12,404 nt of DNA from Fidelibacterota bacterium (GTDB lineage: Bacteria; Fidelibacterota; Marinisomatia; SCGC-AAA003-L08; D37C17), in contig JABHHG010000094.1 in assembly GCA_018671635.1 (NCBI GenBank), positions 1-12,404 on the forward strand, written 5' to 3'. This document shows positions 7,030 through 12,404 of this stretch, in pieces (positions within the stretch are counted from its first letter, which is position 1; each line of letters begins with the position of its first letter). Made by a program: the position numbers and the translations under genes. A model generated the notes under the pieces. The model was not told the DNA's origin and ran no database searches. It was given only the letters and a program-made list of their open reading frames with translations.

Positions 7030-7894
7030 ACGATTAGGTAAAGGTATAGAAGCACTCATTTCTTCATATAGTACAGAAGAAAATGATAGATATATAGATG
7101 GTGCAATTCCATTAAAAAATATTGTTGCCAATAAAAATCAACCGCGAAAAGAATTTGATTCAAGTGCCATGGAAGATCTGATTAACTCTATCAGAGAAAA
7201 TGGAATTCTTCAGCCCATTACAGTTCGCCCCATCAATAAGGGTAAGTATGAAATTATTGCTGGTGAACGTCGATACCGTGCAGCCACAGCATTAAAATTA
7301 GAATCCATGCCTGCGTATATTCTCAGTGTTGATACGGATGTTGAAATGATGGAATTTGCCATTATTGAAAATGTCCAACGGGAAGGATTAAACCCTGTAG
7401 AAGAAGCAGAAGGTTATGCAATTCTCAGTGGGAAGCATGGCCTTTCTCAAGAAGAAATTTCTAAAAAAGTGGGCAAGAGCCGACCTGAAATTGCCAATAC
7501 ATTACGACTAATGAAACTCCCCCCCGCCATTCGAAATAGTTTAAAGCTCTCTCGGGATGAGGGTGGAATTTCAAAAGGCCATGCCCGTGCATTATTAGCA
7601 TTACGGGAATCCACAAAAATGAATACACTATTTCAAAAAATAGTAAATGAGGGATTATCAGTCCGACAAACTGAAACCCTTGTGAAAAAATATTCAGAGA
7701 AACCAACCCTAAGTACAAAAATAAAACCTAAAAAATATAACCCTCAATTAGTGCAAGCAGAGAGTAATTTAATGTCTCATTTAGGCACAAAAGTAATTAT
7801 TCAAAAAAATACTAAGGGTAAAGGCCGAATCAATATTGAGTTCTACTCCGAGGATGATTTAGAAAGAATTATCCACATTATTTCCGAATCCTAA
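7022..7894 (+). CDS. parB: Chromosome-partitioning protein ParB (Spo0J), CTP-dependent DNA clamp
   Basis: ParB binds parS sites near the replication origin and spreads as a CTP-dependent sliding clamp. It stimulates ParA and recruits condensin. The 290 residues match the family. In order: an N-terminal basic segment (MSKRLGKGIEALI) that typically contacts ParA; NQPRKEFD at 39-46; the CTP-binding box GERRYRAA at 81-88; ENVQREGLNPVEEA at 116-129; a helix-turn-helix for parS at about 141-165 (LSQEEISKKVGKSRPEIANTLR region); SKGHARALL at 184-192; and a C-terminal dimerisation part from about 235. The ATG lies inside the parA 3' end, so the two are translationally coupled. I found no convincing parS in the window. 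No terminator hairpin follows the stop. Confidence 0.96.
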   Translation: MSKRLGKGIEALISSYSTEENDRYIDGAIPLKNIVANKNQPRKEFDSSAMEDLINSIRENGILQPITVRPINKGKYEIIAGERRYRAATALKLESMPAYILSVDTDVEMMEFAIIENVQREGLNPVEEAEGYAILSGKHGLSQEEISKKVGKSRPEIANTLRLMKLPPAIRNSLKLSRDEGGISKGHARALLALRESTKMNTLFQKIVNEGLSVRQTETLVKKYSEKPTLSTKIKPKKYNPQLVQAESNLMSHLGTKVIIQKNTKGKGRINIEFYSEDDLERIIHIISES

Positions 7895-7939
7895 TCCTAA
7901 AGTACATCCCTGCATCTACACTTCAATCACTAAAAAAGA

Positions 7940-7970
7940 TTTGCTGACGGATTAAATCATTCTTAAATTT
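7940..7970 (+). promoter_or_regulatory. Candidate promoter of the M23 peptidase-bactofilin-ATP synthase run
   Basis: TTGCTG (7941-7946) and TAAATT (7964-7969) are 17 bases apart. Read the Bacteroidetes way, TTTG (7940-7943) is followed by N20 and TAAATTTA. It lies in the 93-base gap after parB, about 18 bases before the M23 gene ATG. It strongly resembles the element before parA in box sequence, spacing and distance to the start. Confidence 0.42.
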
Positions 7971-7987
7971 AGAGTCTGTACAGCGCA

Positions 7988-8686
7988 ATGAAATCCAAGT
8001 TTTACACAATATTTATCGCATCTGATAAAGATGAATATGGAAAATCCTTTCGGGTTTCTTCAGTTTTTTTTAAAGCGCTGGCGTTTTTTGGAATTATAAT
8101 CATTATTTTATCAACCATTGGTTTTTTAAGACTTATTGGAAAAGATGAATTAACGCATGAGTTAAGCGAGCTTCGCTCTTTTAAACTTCAAGCGGAGCAA
8201 CTTATTAAAGATGTTTATTCTATTTCTGATAGTACGGGCCAATATGAAAAAATGTTATCTACATTATTTGCAAATCAAGATAGTACACTGCCTGCATTCC
8301 CGCCTGTTGATGGGTATGTGACTCAGGGTCTTAGCTTGTCAACAAATTCTGAGAGCCATAATGGGATTGATGTTGCGGCTGCATTTGGGGCAGCCATTAA
8401 ATCACCAGCAAATGGGATGGTGGTATTTTCAGGCAAGGGTGATGAAACGGGTAATACTATAATCATTTCTCATGATTTTGGATTCTATACGGTCTATGGA
8501 CACAATGATACTAATTTGGTCCGTGAACGTGATATTGTAGTAACAGGACAAGTGATTGCAAAAGTGGGTGACACGGGTAAAAGTGAAGGCCCTCATTTAC
8601 ATTTTGAAATTTGGAAAAACAACCGGGTTTTAGATCCCCGGAATTTAATCGAAGAATATAAGAAAAAAGATGTTTCAATCAGATAA
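7988..8686 (+). CDS. Membrane-anchored M23 (LytM) family metallo-endopeptidase
   Basis: M23 enzymes are zinc endopeptidases that cut peptide cross-links in peptidoglycan. The 232-residue protein has a short cytoplasmic N-terminus, one membrane helix at about 28-49, a short helical linker (52-96), and a LytM domain from about 105 facing the periplasm. The zinc and catalytic residues are all present: His124 and Asp128 in HNGID, His172 in YGHND, and His203 and His205 in GPHLHFEIW, so it looks active rather than a degenerate activator. No Shine-Dalgarno sequence precedes the ATG, which lies about 18 bases after a candidate promoter. The following bactofilin gene overlaps its 3' end by 17 bases. 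This pairing is a recurrent one in which bactofilin positions the hydrolase to shape the cell; that role here is inferred. Confidence 0.93.
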   Translation: MKSKFYTIFIASDKDEYGKSFRVSSVFFKALAFFGIIIIILSTIGFLRLIGKDELTHELSELRSFKLQAEQLIKDVYSISDSTGQYEKMLSTLFANQDSTLPAFPPVDGYVTQGLSLSTNSESHNGIDVAAAFGAAIKSPANGMVVFSGKGDETGNTIIISHDFGFYTVYGHNDTNLVRERDIVVTGQVIAKVGDTGKSEGPHLHFEIWKNNRVLDPRNLIEEYKKKDVSIR

Positions 8687-9041
8687 ACCAGACAACAAGA
8701 TGAGTTCAATTTTGGGACCAGAATTGGAGATAAAAGGTGATGTAAAAGTTGCTGGAAGCTTGCTCATATACGGTAAAGTATTTGGAAATATAGAATCGAA
8801 TGGTACGGTAAGAACGGCTAAAGGTTCAGTAGTAAAAGGAAATATCAAAGCAAAAGATGCTGCAATTAGTGGTGAAGTTGAAGGCGATCTTGTGGTAAAA
8901 TCTAAAGTTACTTTAGGTGATACTTCTCTCTTAACTGGGAATCTCAAGTCTGCTATTTTGACAATTGAAGAAGGTGCAACATTTGAAGGCGTTTGCAATA
9001 TGCAAAATGCTAAAACTGCTCCACCTTCAAAAACTGACTAA
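8670..9041 (+). CDS. Bactofilin (polymer-forming cytoskeletal protein)
   Basis: Bactofilins assemble without nucleotide into filaments from a right-handed beta-helix and act as scaffolds at the inner membrane for cell-wall enzymes. The 123-residue protein has short flexible ends (1-14 and about 112-123) and a central core of short repeating strands rich in G, V and I. This includes IKGDVKVAGSLLIYGKVFGN at 21-40, GEVEGDLVVKS at 68-78, and a final EEGATFEG turn. The chosen ATG overlaps the M23 gene by 17 bases. An alternative ATG at 8700 would remove ten residues and avoid the overlap, and neither has a clear ribosome site. The MFQSDKP start resembles family N-termini, so I prefer the upstream one. 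The stop overlaps the atpZ ATG (TAATG). Confidence 0.93.
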   Translation: MFQSDKPDNKMSSILGPELEIKGDVKVAGSLLIYGKVFGNIESNGTVRTAKGSVVKGNIKAKDAAISGEVEGDLVVKSKVTLGDTSLLTGNLKSAILTIEEGATFEGVCNMQNAKTAPPSKTD

Positions 9042-9235
9042 TGGCTAAAAAGCCCACTAATTGGATGCAATATTCCGGTGTTGGGATTCAAATGGCGGCT
9101 ACCATGATGGTTTTTTGGTGGTTAGGTAGTAAATCTGAAACTATTTTAGACTTTCCTGAACCTTGGGGACAGTTATGCGGTATTTTTTTAGGATTATTTG
9201 CAGCCATGTATAATTTGATTAAATCTATTCAATAG
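9041..9235 (+). CDS. atpZ: AtpZ/AtpI family ATP synthase-associated membrane protein
   Basis: This 64-residue protein has two membrane helices (about 13-29 and 43-61) joined by a short loop containing DFPEPWG. YSGVGIQMAATM at 11-22 and GIFLGLFAAMYNLIK at 47-61 match the AtpZ (ATPase gene 1) pattern commonly found at the head of F-type ATP synthase operons. The family is linked to ATP synthase assembly and, in some bacteria, to divalent-ion transport; the role here is not testable from sequence. The ATG shares a base with the bactofilin stop, and the next gene begins immediately after its TAG, so it is translated within a coupled chain. Confidence 0.88.
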   Translation: MAKKPTNWMQYSGVGIQMAATMMVFWWLGSKSETILDFPEPWGQLCGIFLGLFAAMYNLIKSIQ

Positions 9236-9622
9236 ATGAAACGCTTTTTAAAACTATTGATTATTCAAACCATCATAATTATTATGATAGGATTTTTTCC
9301 ATTTCTATCATGGGGAAAGATGTATTGGTTTGAAATTGCATGTGCATTTTTAATTAGTATTGTAAATGCAATTATTGGGTATTACTTAGCGAGTTCATCT
9401 TTTTCAAAAAGTAATACAGATTTTTATAAATTGGTTTTTGGTGGAATGTTGATAAGAATGGCATTTGTACTTGGATTTATGATTTACATGATTTCGAATG
9501 AATTTGTAAGTACAATTCCTTTTTTCATATCAACGATGATTTTTTATACCATCCATCAATGGACAGAAATTTCAGGTTGGTTAAAAGAGATTCCACAACG
9601 AAAGGTAAACGCTAACGGATGA
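9236..9622 (+). CDS. Small four-helix membrane protein in the AtpI position
   Basis: The 128-residue product is very hydrophobic, with four predicted membrane helices at about 5-24, 31-52, 65-86 and 91-108 and a short polar C-terminal tail. FGGMLIRM at 68-75 resembles the GGM-x-x-R motif of AtpI-like subunits, and the gene lies exactly where atpI sits, between atpZ and atpB. AtpI is thought to aid assembly of the c-ring. I assign it as AtpI-like from size, helix count and location; overall sequence is too divergent to be certain. It starts directly after the atpZ stop and overlaps atpB by four bases (ATGA), which supports it as a real, coupled gene. Confidence 0.75.
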   Translation: MKRFLKLLIIQTIIIIMIGFFPFLSWGKMYWFEIACAFLISIVNAIIGYYLASSSFSKSNTDFYKLVFGGMLIRMAFVLGFMIYMISNEFVSTIPFFISTMIFYTIHQWTEISGWLKEIPQRKVNANG

Positions 9623-10605
9623 AAATGAATAAGAATGTTCTTTTATTTCTTAGTTTCTTATTAACTATTTCTTTTGCTGAAAATGGCGCTACTGGCCATA
9701 ATCAAGATACCCACAAAGAAGAACATCACGACACACATGATACCTCCCATGGGGAATCACATGGTGAGAAACATCTTGACGCTGGTGTAACTGGTGAAGT
9801 AATAATGCATCATATACATGATGATAACTTATTTGAAATTTTTAGACCGTGGAATCCTTTACATCCATTTGAAATCCCCTTAACCCTTATGTGGAAAGAT
9901 GTTTTCCCAATCACTGAAGAGTGGTTTGGTGATGAGTTATTATTTACCAGACAATCAATAATGATGCTTCTTGCTTCAGCCATTATTTTATTATTCTTCA
10001 TTTTAGGTTATAAAAAAGATCGCAAAGTTCAAACTGGTTTTGGAAATCTTTTAGAAGTATTTGTGGTTTTTATTCGTGATGAAGTGGTTTACCCAAATAT
10101 GGGTGAAAAACAAGGACGTCGATTCCTCCCACTCATTCTTACATTCTTCTTTTTTATTGTTACTTTAAATGTAATGGGATTAATTCCAGGGTCTGCAACC
10201 GCAACTGCATCTTTCAGTGTAACGGTGGGGCTTGCACTCATCACCTTTTTTACATATCTATTCTTTGGAAATAAAGATTTCTGGAGGCATATTTTTGCCA
10301 CACCTGGAGTTCCATTATGGTTACTACCCATTATGATTCCAGTAGAATTAATTGGCTTATTGACCAAACCATTTGCGTTGTCAGTAAGATTATTGGCAAA
10401 CATGACTGCTGGACATGCAATAATACTGGCTATTTTAGGTATGATAATCAATATGGGAAGTATTAGCATTTCCGTTGCCGCAGTACCAATGGCAGTCATT
10501 ATCAATTTATTAGAATTATTTGTAGCTTTTTTACAAGCGTATATTTTTTCATTACTGTCATCCATCTTTATTGGAATGGCAGTTGTAGAACACAAACAAC
10601 ACTAA
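9619..10605 (+). CDS. atpB: F-type ATP synthase subunit a, with His-rich exported N-terminal extension
   Basis: Subunit a forms the two half-channels through which protons reach the rotating c-ring. At 328 residues it is longer than the E. coli protein (271). Residues 1-20 look like a signal peptide ending SFA, followed by a His-rich segment with 11 histidines between 27 and 67, then GEVIMHHIHDDN, which resembles the N-terminal region of Bacteroidetes subunit a. The conserved core begins near residue 80. The essential arginine of the proton path is Arg257 in KPFALSVRLLANMTAGH, and the C-terminal helix includes LLELFVAFLQAYIFSLL (297-313). The ATG overlaps the previous stop (ATGA). M3 is an alternative start, but the coupled ATG is preferred. 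Identity is certain; the role of the His-rich part is unknown. Confidence 0.97.
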   Translation: MKMNKNVLLFLSFLLTISFAENGATGHNQDTHKEEHHDTHDTSHGESHGEKHLDAGVTGEVIMHHIHDDNLFEIFRPWNPLHPFEIPLTLMWKDVFPITEEWFGDELLFTRQSIMMLLASAIILLFFILGYKKDRKVQTGFGNLLEVFVVFIRDEVVYPNMGEKQGRRFLPLILTFFFFIVTLNVMGLIPGSATATASFSVTVGLALITFFTYLFFGNKDFWRHIFATPGVPLWLLPIMIPVELIGLLTKPFALSVRLLANMTAGHAIILAILGMIINMGSISISVAAVPMAVIINLLELFVAFLQAYIFSLLSSIFIGMAVVEHKQH

Positions 10606-10613
10606 ATAACAAT

Positions 10614-10618
10614 AGGAG
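10614..10618 (+). promoter_or_regulatory. Strong ribosome binding site of atpE
   Basis: AGGAG lies 7 bases before the atpE ATG, the best Shine-Dalgarno match among the plus-strand genes of this window. Most neighbours start by overlap or lack a clear site. It fits the need for many copies of subunit c per ATP synthase. Confidence 0.8.
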
Positions 10619-10625
10619 TTATAAA

Positions 10626-10856
10626 ATGGACATGGGATTAATTGCAATCGGTGCTGGCTTAGGTGCTGGTTTAGTTACTATCGGTGCTGGATTAGGGATT
10701 GGTAAAATTACTGCTGCTGCTGCTGAAGCCACTGGTCGTCAGCCTGAAGCTGCAGGTGATATTAGAACAACTGCTTTAATCATGTCAGCTTTGATTGAAG
10801 GTGTGTCACTTTTTGCTGCATTGACATGCTTCATCTTAGCTGGTAAAATTAGTTAA
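10626..10856 (+). CDS. atpE: F-type ATP synthase subunit c
   Basis: Subunit c forms the rotating membrane ring whose carboxylate is loaded and unloaded with the coupling ion. The 76 residues make a two-helix hairpin: a glycine/alanine-rich first helix (about 4-34), the polar loop GRQPEA at 37-42 that contacts the central stalk, and a second helix (about 48-72). The ion-binding carboxylate is Glu58 in ALIEGVSLF. It is followed by Gly rather than the Ser of sodium-type rings. Counting back from the RQP loop, the position of Gln32 of the Ilyobacter sodium enzyme is Ile25. Both point to proton coupling; this is inferred by hand alignment. A strong ribosome site precedes the start, and atpF follows after 10 bases. 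Confidence 0.97.
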   Translation: MDMGLIAIGAGLGAGLVTIGAGLGIGKITAAAAEATGRQPEAAGDIRTTALIMSALIEGVSLFAALTCFILAGKIS

Positions 10857-10866
10857 GTAGTCAATT

Positions 10867-11352
10867 ATGTTAGAAGTACATGGTGGCTTACTTGCATGGA
10901 CAGTTATTACTTTTGTACTACTTTTAGTTGTACTTAAGAAAGTTGCTTGGGGACCTATTCTTGATGCACTTGACGCTCGTGAAAATGAGATTAAAGACGC
11001 ATTAAACGTAGCTGAAAAAGCACGTGAAGAAGCAGAACGGGTTTCTAGTGACTATGAAGATGCTATCCGGAAAGCACAAGCAGACGCACAACAAATAATC
11101 TCGGATGCAAAAACTGCAGGTGAAAAGGTGAAATTAGACCTTGAAGCTATTGCCAGTGAAAAAGCGGATGAAATTATTGAAAAAGCAAAAGCTCAGATTG
11201 ATGCTGAACGCGTAAAAGTAATCAGCGAAATCAAAACCGTTGCTGTAGAAATTTCACTTTCTGCCGCAGCTAAAGTGATTGAAAAAAATCTGGATTCAGA
11301 TGACAACCGTAAACTTGTAAATGAAGCTTTGGAAGGTATTGGTCAAGCCTAA
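10867..11352 (+). CDS. atpF: F-type ATP synthase subunit b
   Basis: Subunit b is the peripheral stalk that holds F1 still against the turning rotor. The 161 residues match the usual length. An N-terminal membrane helix (about 8-24, LLAWTVITFVLLLVVLK) is followed by KKVAWGPILDALDARENEI at 24-42 and then a long, highly charged, alanine-rich helix to the C-terminus, which forms the dimeric stalk. Only one b-type gene lies between atpE and atpH, so the stalk is probably a homodimer. No good ribosome site is visible in the 10-base gap after atpE. Its TAA overlaps the atpH ATG. Confidence 0.96.
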   Translation: MLEVHGGLLAWTVITFVLLLVVLKKVAWGPILDALDARENEIKDALNVAEKAREEAERVSSDYEDAIRKAQADAQQIISDAKTAGEKVKLDLEAIASEKADEIIEKAKAQIDAERVKVISEIKTVAVEISLSAAAKVIEKNLDSDDNRKLVNEALEGIGQA

Positions 11353-11891
11353 TGAACAATAAGGGTATGACAAAAAAATACGCCAGAGCTTTATACAATG
11401 TGGCCGTTCAGCAGAAAGACGTAAAAGAGGTAAGCAATCGCATTAACTATATTGTTGATGTAATGAAAGCTGTGCCTGAATTTAGTCAACTTCTGCAAAC
11501 GCATCAAGTTTCTACTGAAGATAAAATCACCATACTTAAAAATGTTTTAAAGGATAATATTTCATCATTAGAAGTGGAATTGATTTCTGATATATTGGAG
11601 CATAATAACATCCTTATTTTGTCTGACATTGCAAAACATTTTGAGTATTTGGTTGAGACAGATTCTAATTTGGTAAACATGACTATAACTTCTGCAAAGG
11701 AATTATCCGCAGAAGAAGTGGATCATATTCAGTCGAGTATTGAATCTCATTTAAACAAAAAAGTAGATGTACGCACCGAAACAGACAAAAGTCTTATTGG
11801 AGGTGTACGCTTGAGAGTGGGAAATATTGTAATTGATAATACAATCTCCCGACGATTGGATATGCTGAAGAACACGTTGACACAAGCTTAA
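11352..11891 (+). CDS. atpH: F-type ATP synthase subunit delta (OSCP)
   Basis: Delta joins the peripheral stalk to the top of the F1 head. The 179 residues match the family. The N-terminal helical bundle begins KKYARALYNVA at 8-18, the family's usual start. The C-terminal domain carries the diagnostic GGVRLRVGNIVIDNTISRRLDML at 150-172, described here in two parts: GGVRLRVGN then VIDNTISRRLDML. The first ATG is coupled to the atpF stop (TAATG). A second ATG five codons later has AAGGG only one base before it, too close to be useful, so the first start is preferred. Confidence 0.96.
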   Translation: MNNKGMTKKYARALYNVAVQQKDVKEVSNRINYIVDVMKAVPEFSQLLQTHQVSTEDKITILKNVLKDNISSLEVELISDILEHNNILILSDIAKHFEYLVETDSNLVNMTITSAKELSAEEVDHIQSSIESHLNKKVDVRTETDKSLIGGVRLRVGNIVIDNTISRRLDMLKNTLTQA

Positions 11892-11909
11892 GTAATTTTT
11901 GGAGTAAAA

Positions 11910-12404
11910 ATGGATATTAAAACAGACGAAATTACGTCATTACTGAAACAGCAGCTCGCTGCATTTAAAGTTGATATTGACGTTTCTGAAGTTGGAGAAG
12001 TAACAAGTGTGGGTGATGGTGTTGCCCGTATTAGTGGACTAAAAAATGTTATGTCTTCTGAATTGGTTGAATTGCCAAATGGTGTGTATGGTATGGCTCT
12101 CAATCTCGAAGAAGATAATGTGGGTATCGTACTTTTTGGTGATACACGCCTGGTTAAAGAAGGTGACCTTGCTAAAAGAACCGGTAAAGTAGTTGAAGTA
12201 CCTGTGGGTAAAGAGCTACTTGGCAGAGTTGTAAATCCGTTGGGGCAACCTATTGATGGTAAAGGTCCAATTAATGCAAAGGAAAGACGCAGAATTGAGG
12301 TTAAAGCACCCGGGATTATTGAAAGGAAATCTGTACATGAACCTATGCAAACAGGAATTAAGGCTATTGATAGTTTGATTCCAATCGGGCGAGGTCAAAG
12401 GGAG
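11910..12404 (+). CDS. atpA: F-type ATP synthase subunit alpha, N-terminal part; cut by right window edge
   Basis: Alpha forms the non-catalytic nucleotide-binding subunits of the F1 head. I translated 165 residues from the ATG at 11910, preceded by GGAG at 5 bases' spacing. The frame stays open to the window edge; the full protein is usually just over 500 residues. The N-terminal helix (MDIKTDEITSLLKQQL) contacts delta. The beta-barrel domain includes VGDGVARISGL and VGIVLFGD, and the start of the nucleotide-binding domain shows GRVVNPLGQPIDGKGP, HEPMQTGIKAIDSLIPIGRGQRE. The window ends just before the expected Walker A loop. No stop or frameshift is seen. It lies 18 bases after atpH and continues the operon. 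Confidence 0.97.
   Translation, partial: MDIKTDEITSLLKQQLAAFKVDIDVSEVGEVTSVGDGVARISGLKNVMSSELVELPNGVYGMALNLEEDNVGIVLFGDTRLVKEGDLAKRTGKVVEVPVGKELLGRVVNPLGQPIDGKGPINAKERRRIEVKAPGIIERKSVHEPMQTGIKAIDSLIPIGRGQRE

Noticed and set aside
8700..9041. Bactofilin start at the second ATG (8700)
   Set aside because: It would avoid the overlap with the M23 gene, but it has no better ribosome site, and the longer N-terminus looks more like the family. It is kept as an alternative only.
10089..10595. 168-residue minus-strand open frame within atpB
   Set aside because: It is antisense to the conserved core of subunit a, including the essential arginine region, and is a by-product of atpB codon use.

Overview
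This AT-rich window reads as chromosomal housekeeping DNA from a free-living Gram-negative bacterium, most likely of the FCB superphylum (Bacteroidetes/Chlorobi/Marinimicrobia-like). The lineage is inferred from three things: the order bactofilin - atpZ - small membrane protein - atpB - atpE - atpF - atpH - atpA; an ATP synthase subunit a with a signal peptide and a His-rich N-terminal extension; and two intergenic promoter-like motifs of the form TTG-N20-TAnnTTT. Separate secD and secF genes and a nickel superoxide dismutase would suit a marine Marinimicrobia-type genome, but nothing here proves the phylum. No rRNA, tRNA, mobile element or CRISPR array is visible, and no gene-free stretch exceeds about 170 bases.

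Left half, minus strand (1-6083). Reading in the direction of transcription, the secD-secF pair comes first and is followed, with a one-base TAATG overlap, by a small gene that I identify as a secreted nickel superoxide dismutase (sodN). A hairpin with a T-tract separates this operon from purA (adenylosuccinate synthetase). Next come a small lysine-rich exported protein of unknown function, a strong intrinsic terminator, and a sodium:solute symporter gene cut by the left window edge.

Right half, plus strand (6253-12404). A divergent intergenic region (6084-6252) separates secD from parA. The parA-parB chromosome partition pair overlaps by 8 bases. After a 93-base gap with a candidate promoter comes a tightly packed run: membrane-anchored M23 endopeptidase, bactofilin, atpZ, an AtpI-like membrane protein, then F-type ATP synthase genes atpB, atpE, atpF, atpH and the start of atpA, which is cut by the right edge just before its Walker A loop.

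How the parts fit: SecD/SecF help export proteins across the inner membrane, and the linked NiSOD precursor carries a Sec signal peptide whose predicted cleavage would leave the His-Cys-x-x-Pro-Cys-Gly-x-Tyr nickel hook at the mature N-terminus. The M23 peptidase and bactofilin are a classic cell-shape pair, here apparently transcribed with the ATP synthase. The most interesting item is the secreted NiSOD in the Sec operon. The rest is mostly conserved core machinery with some lineage-specific features.
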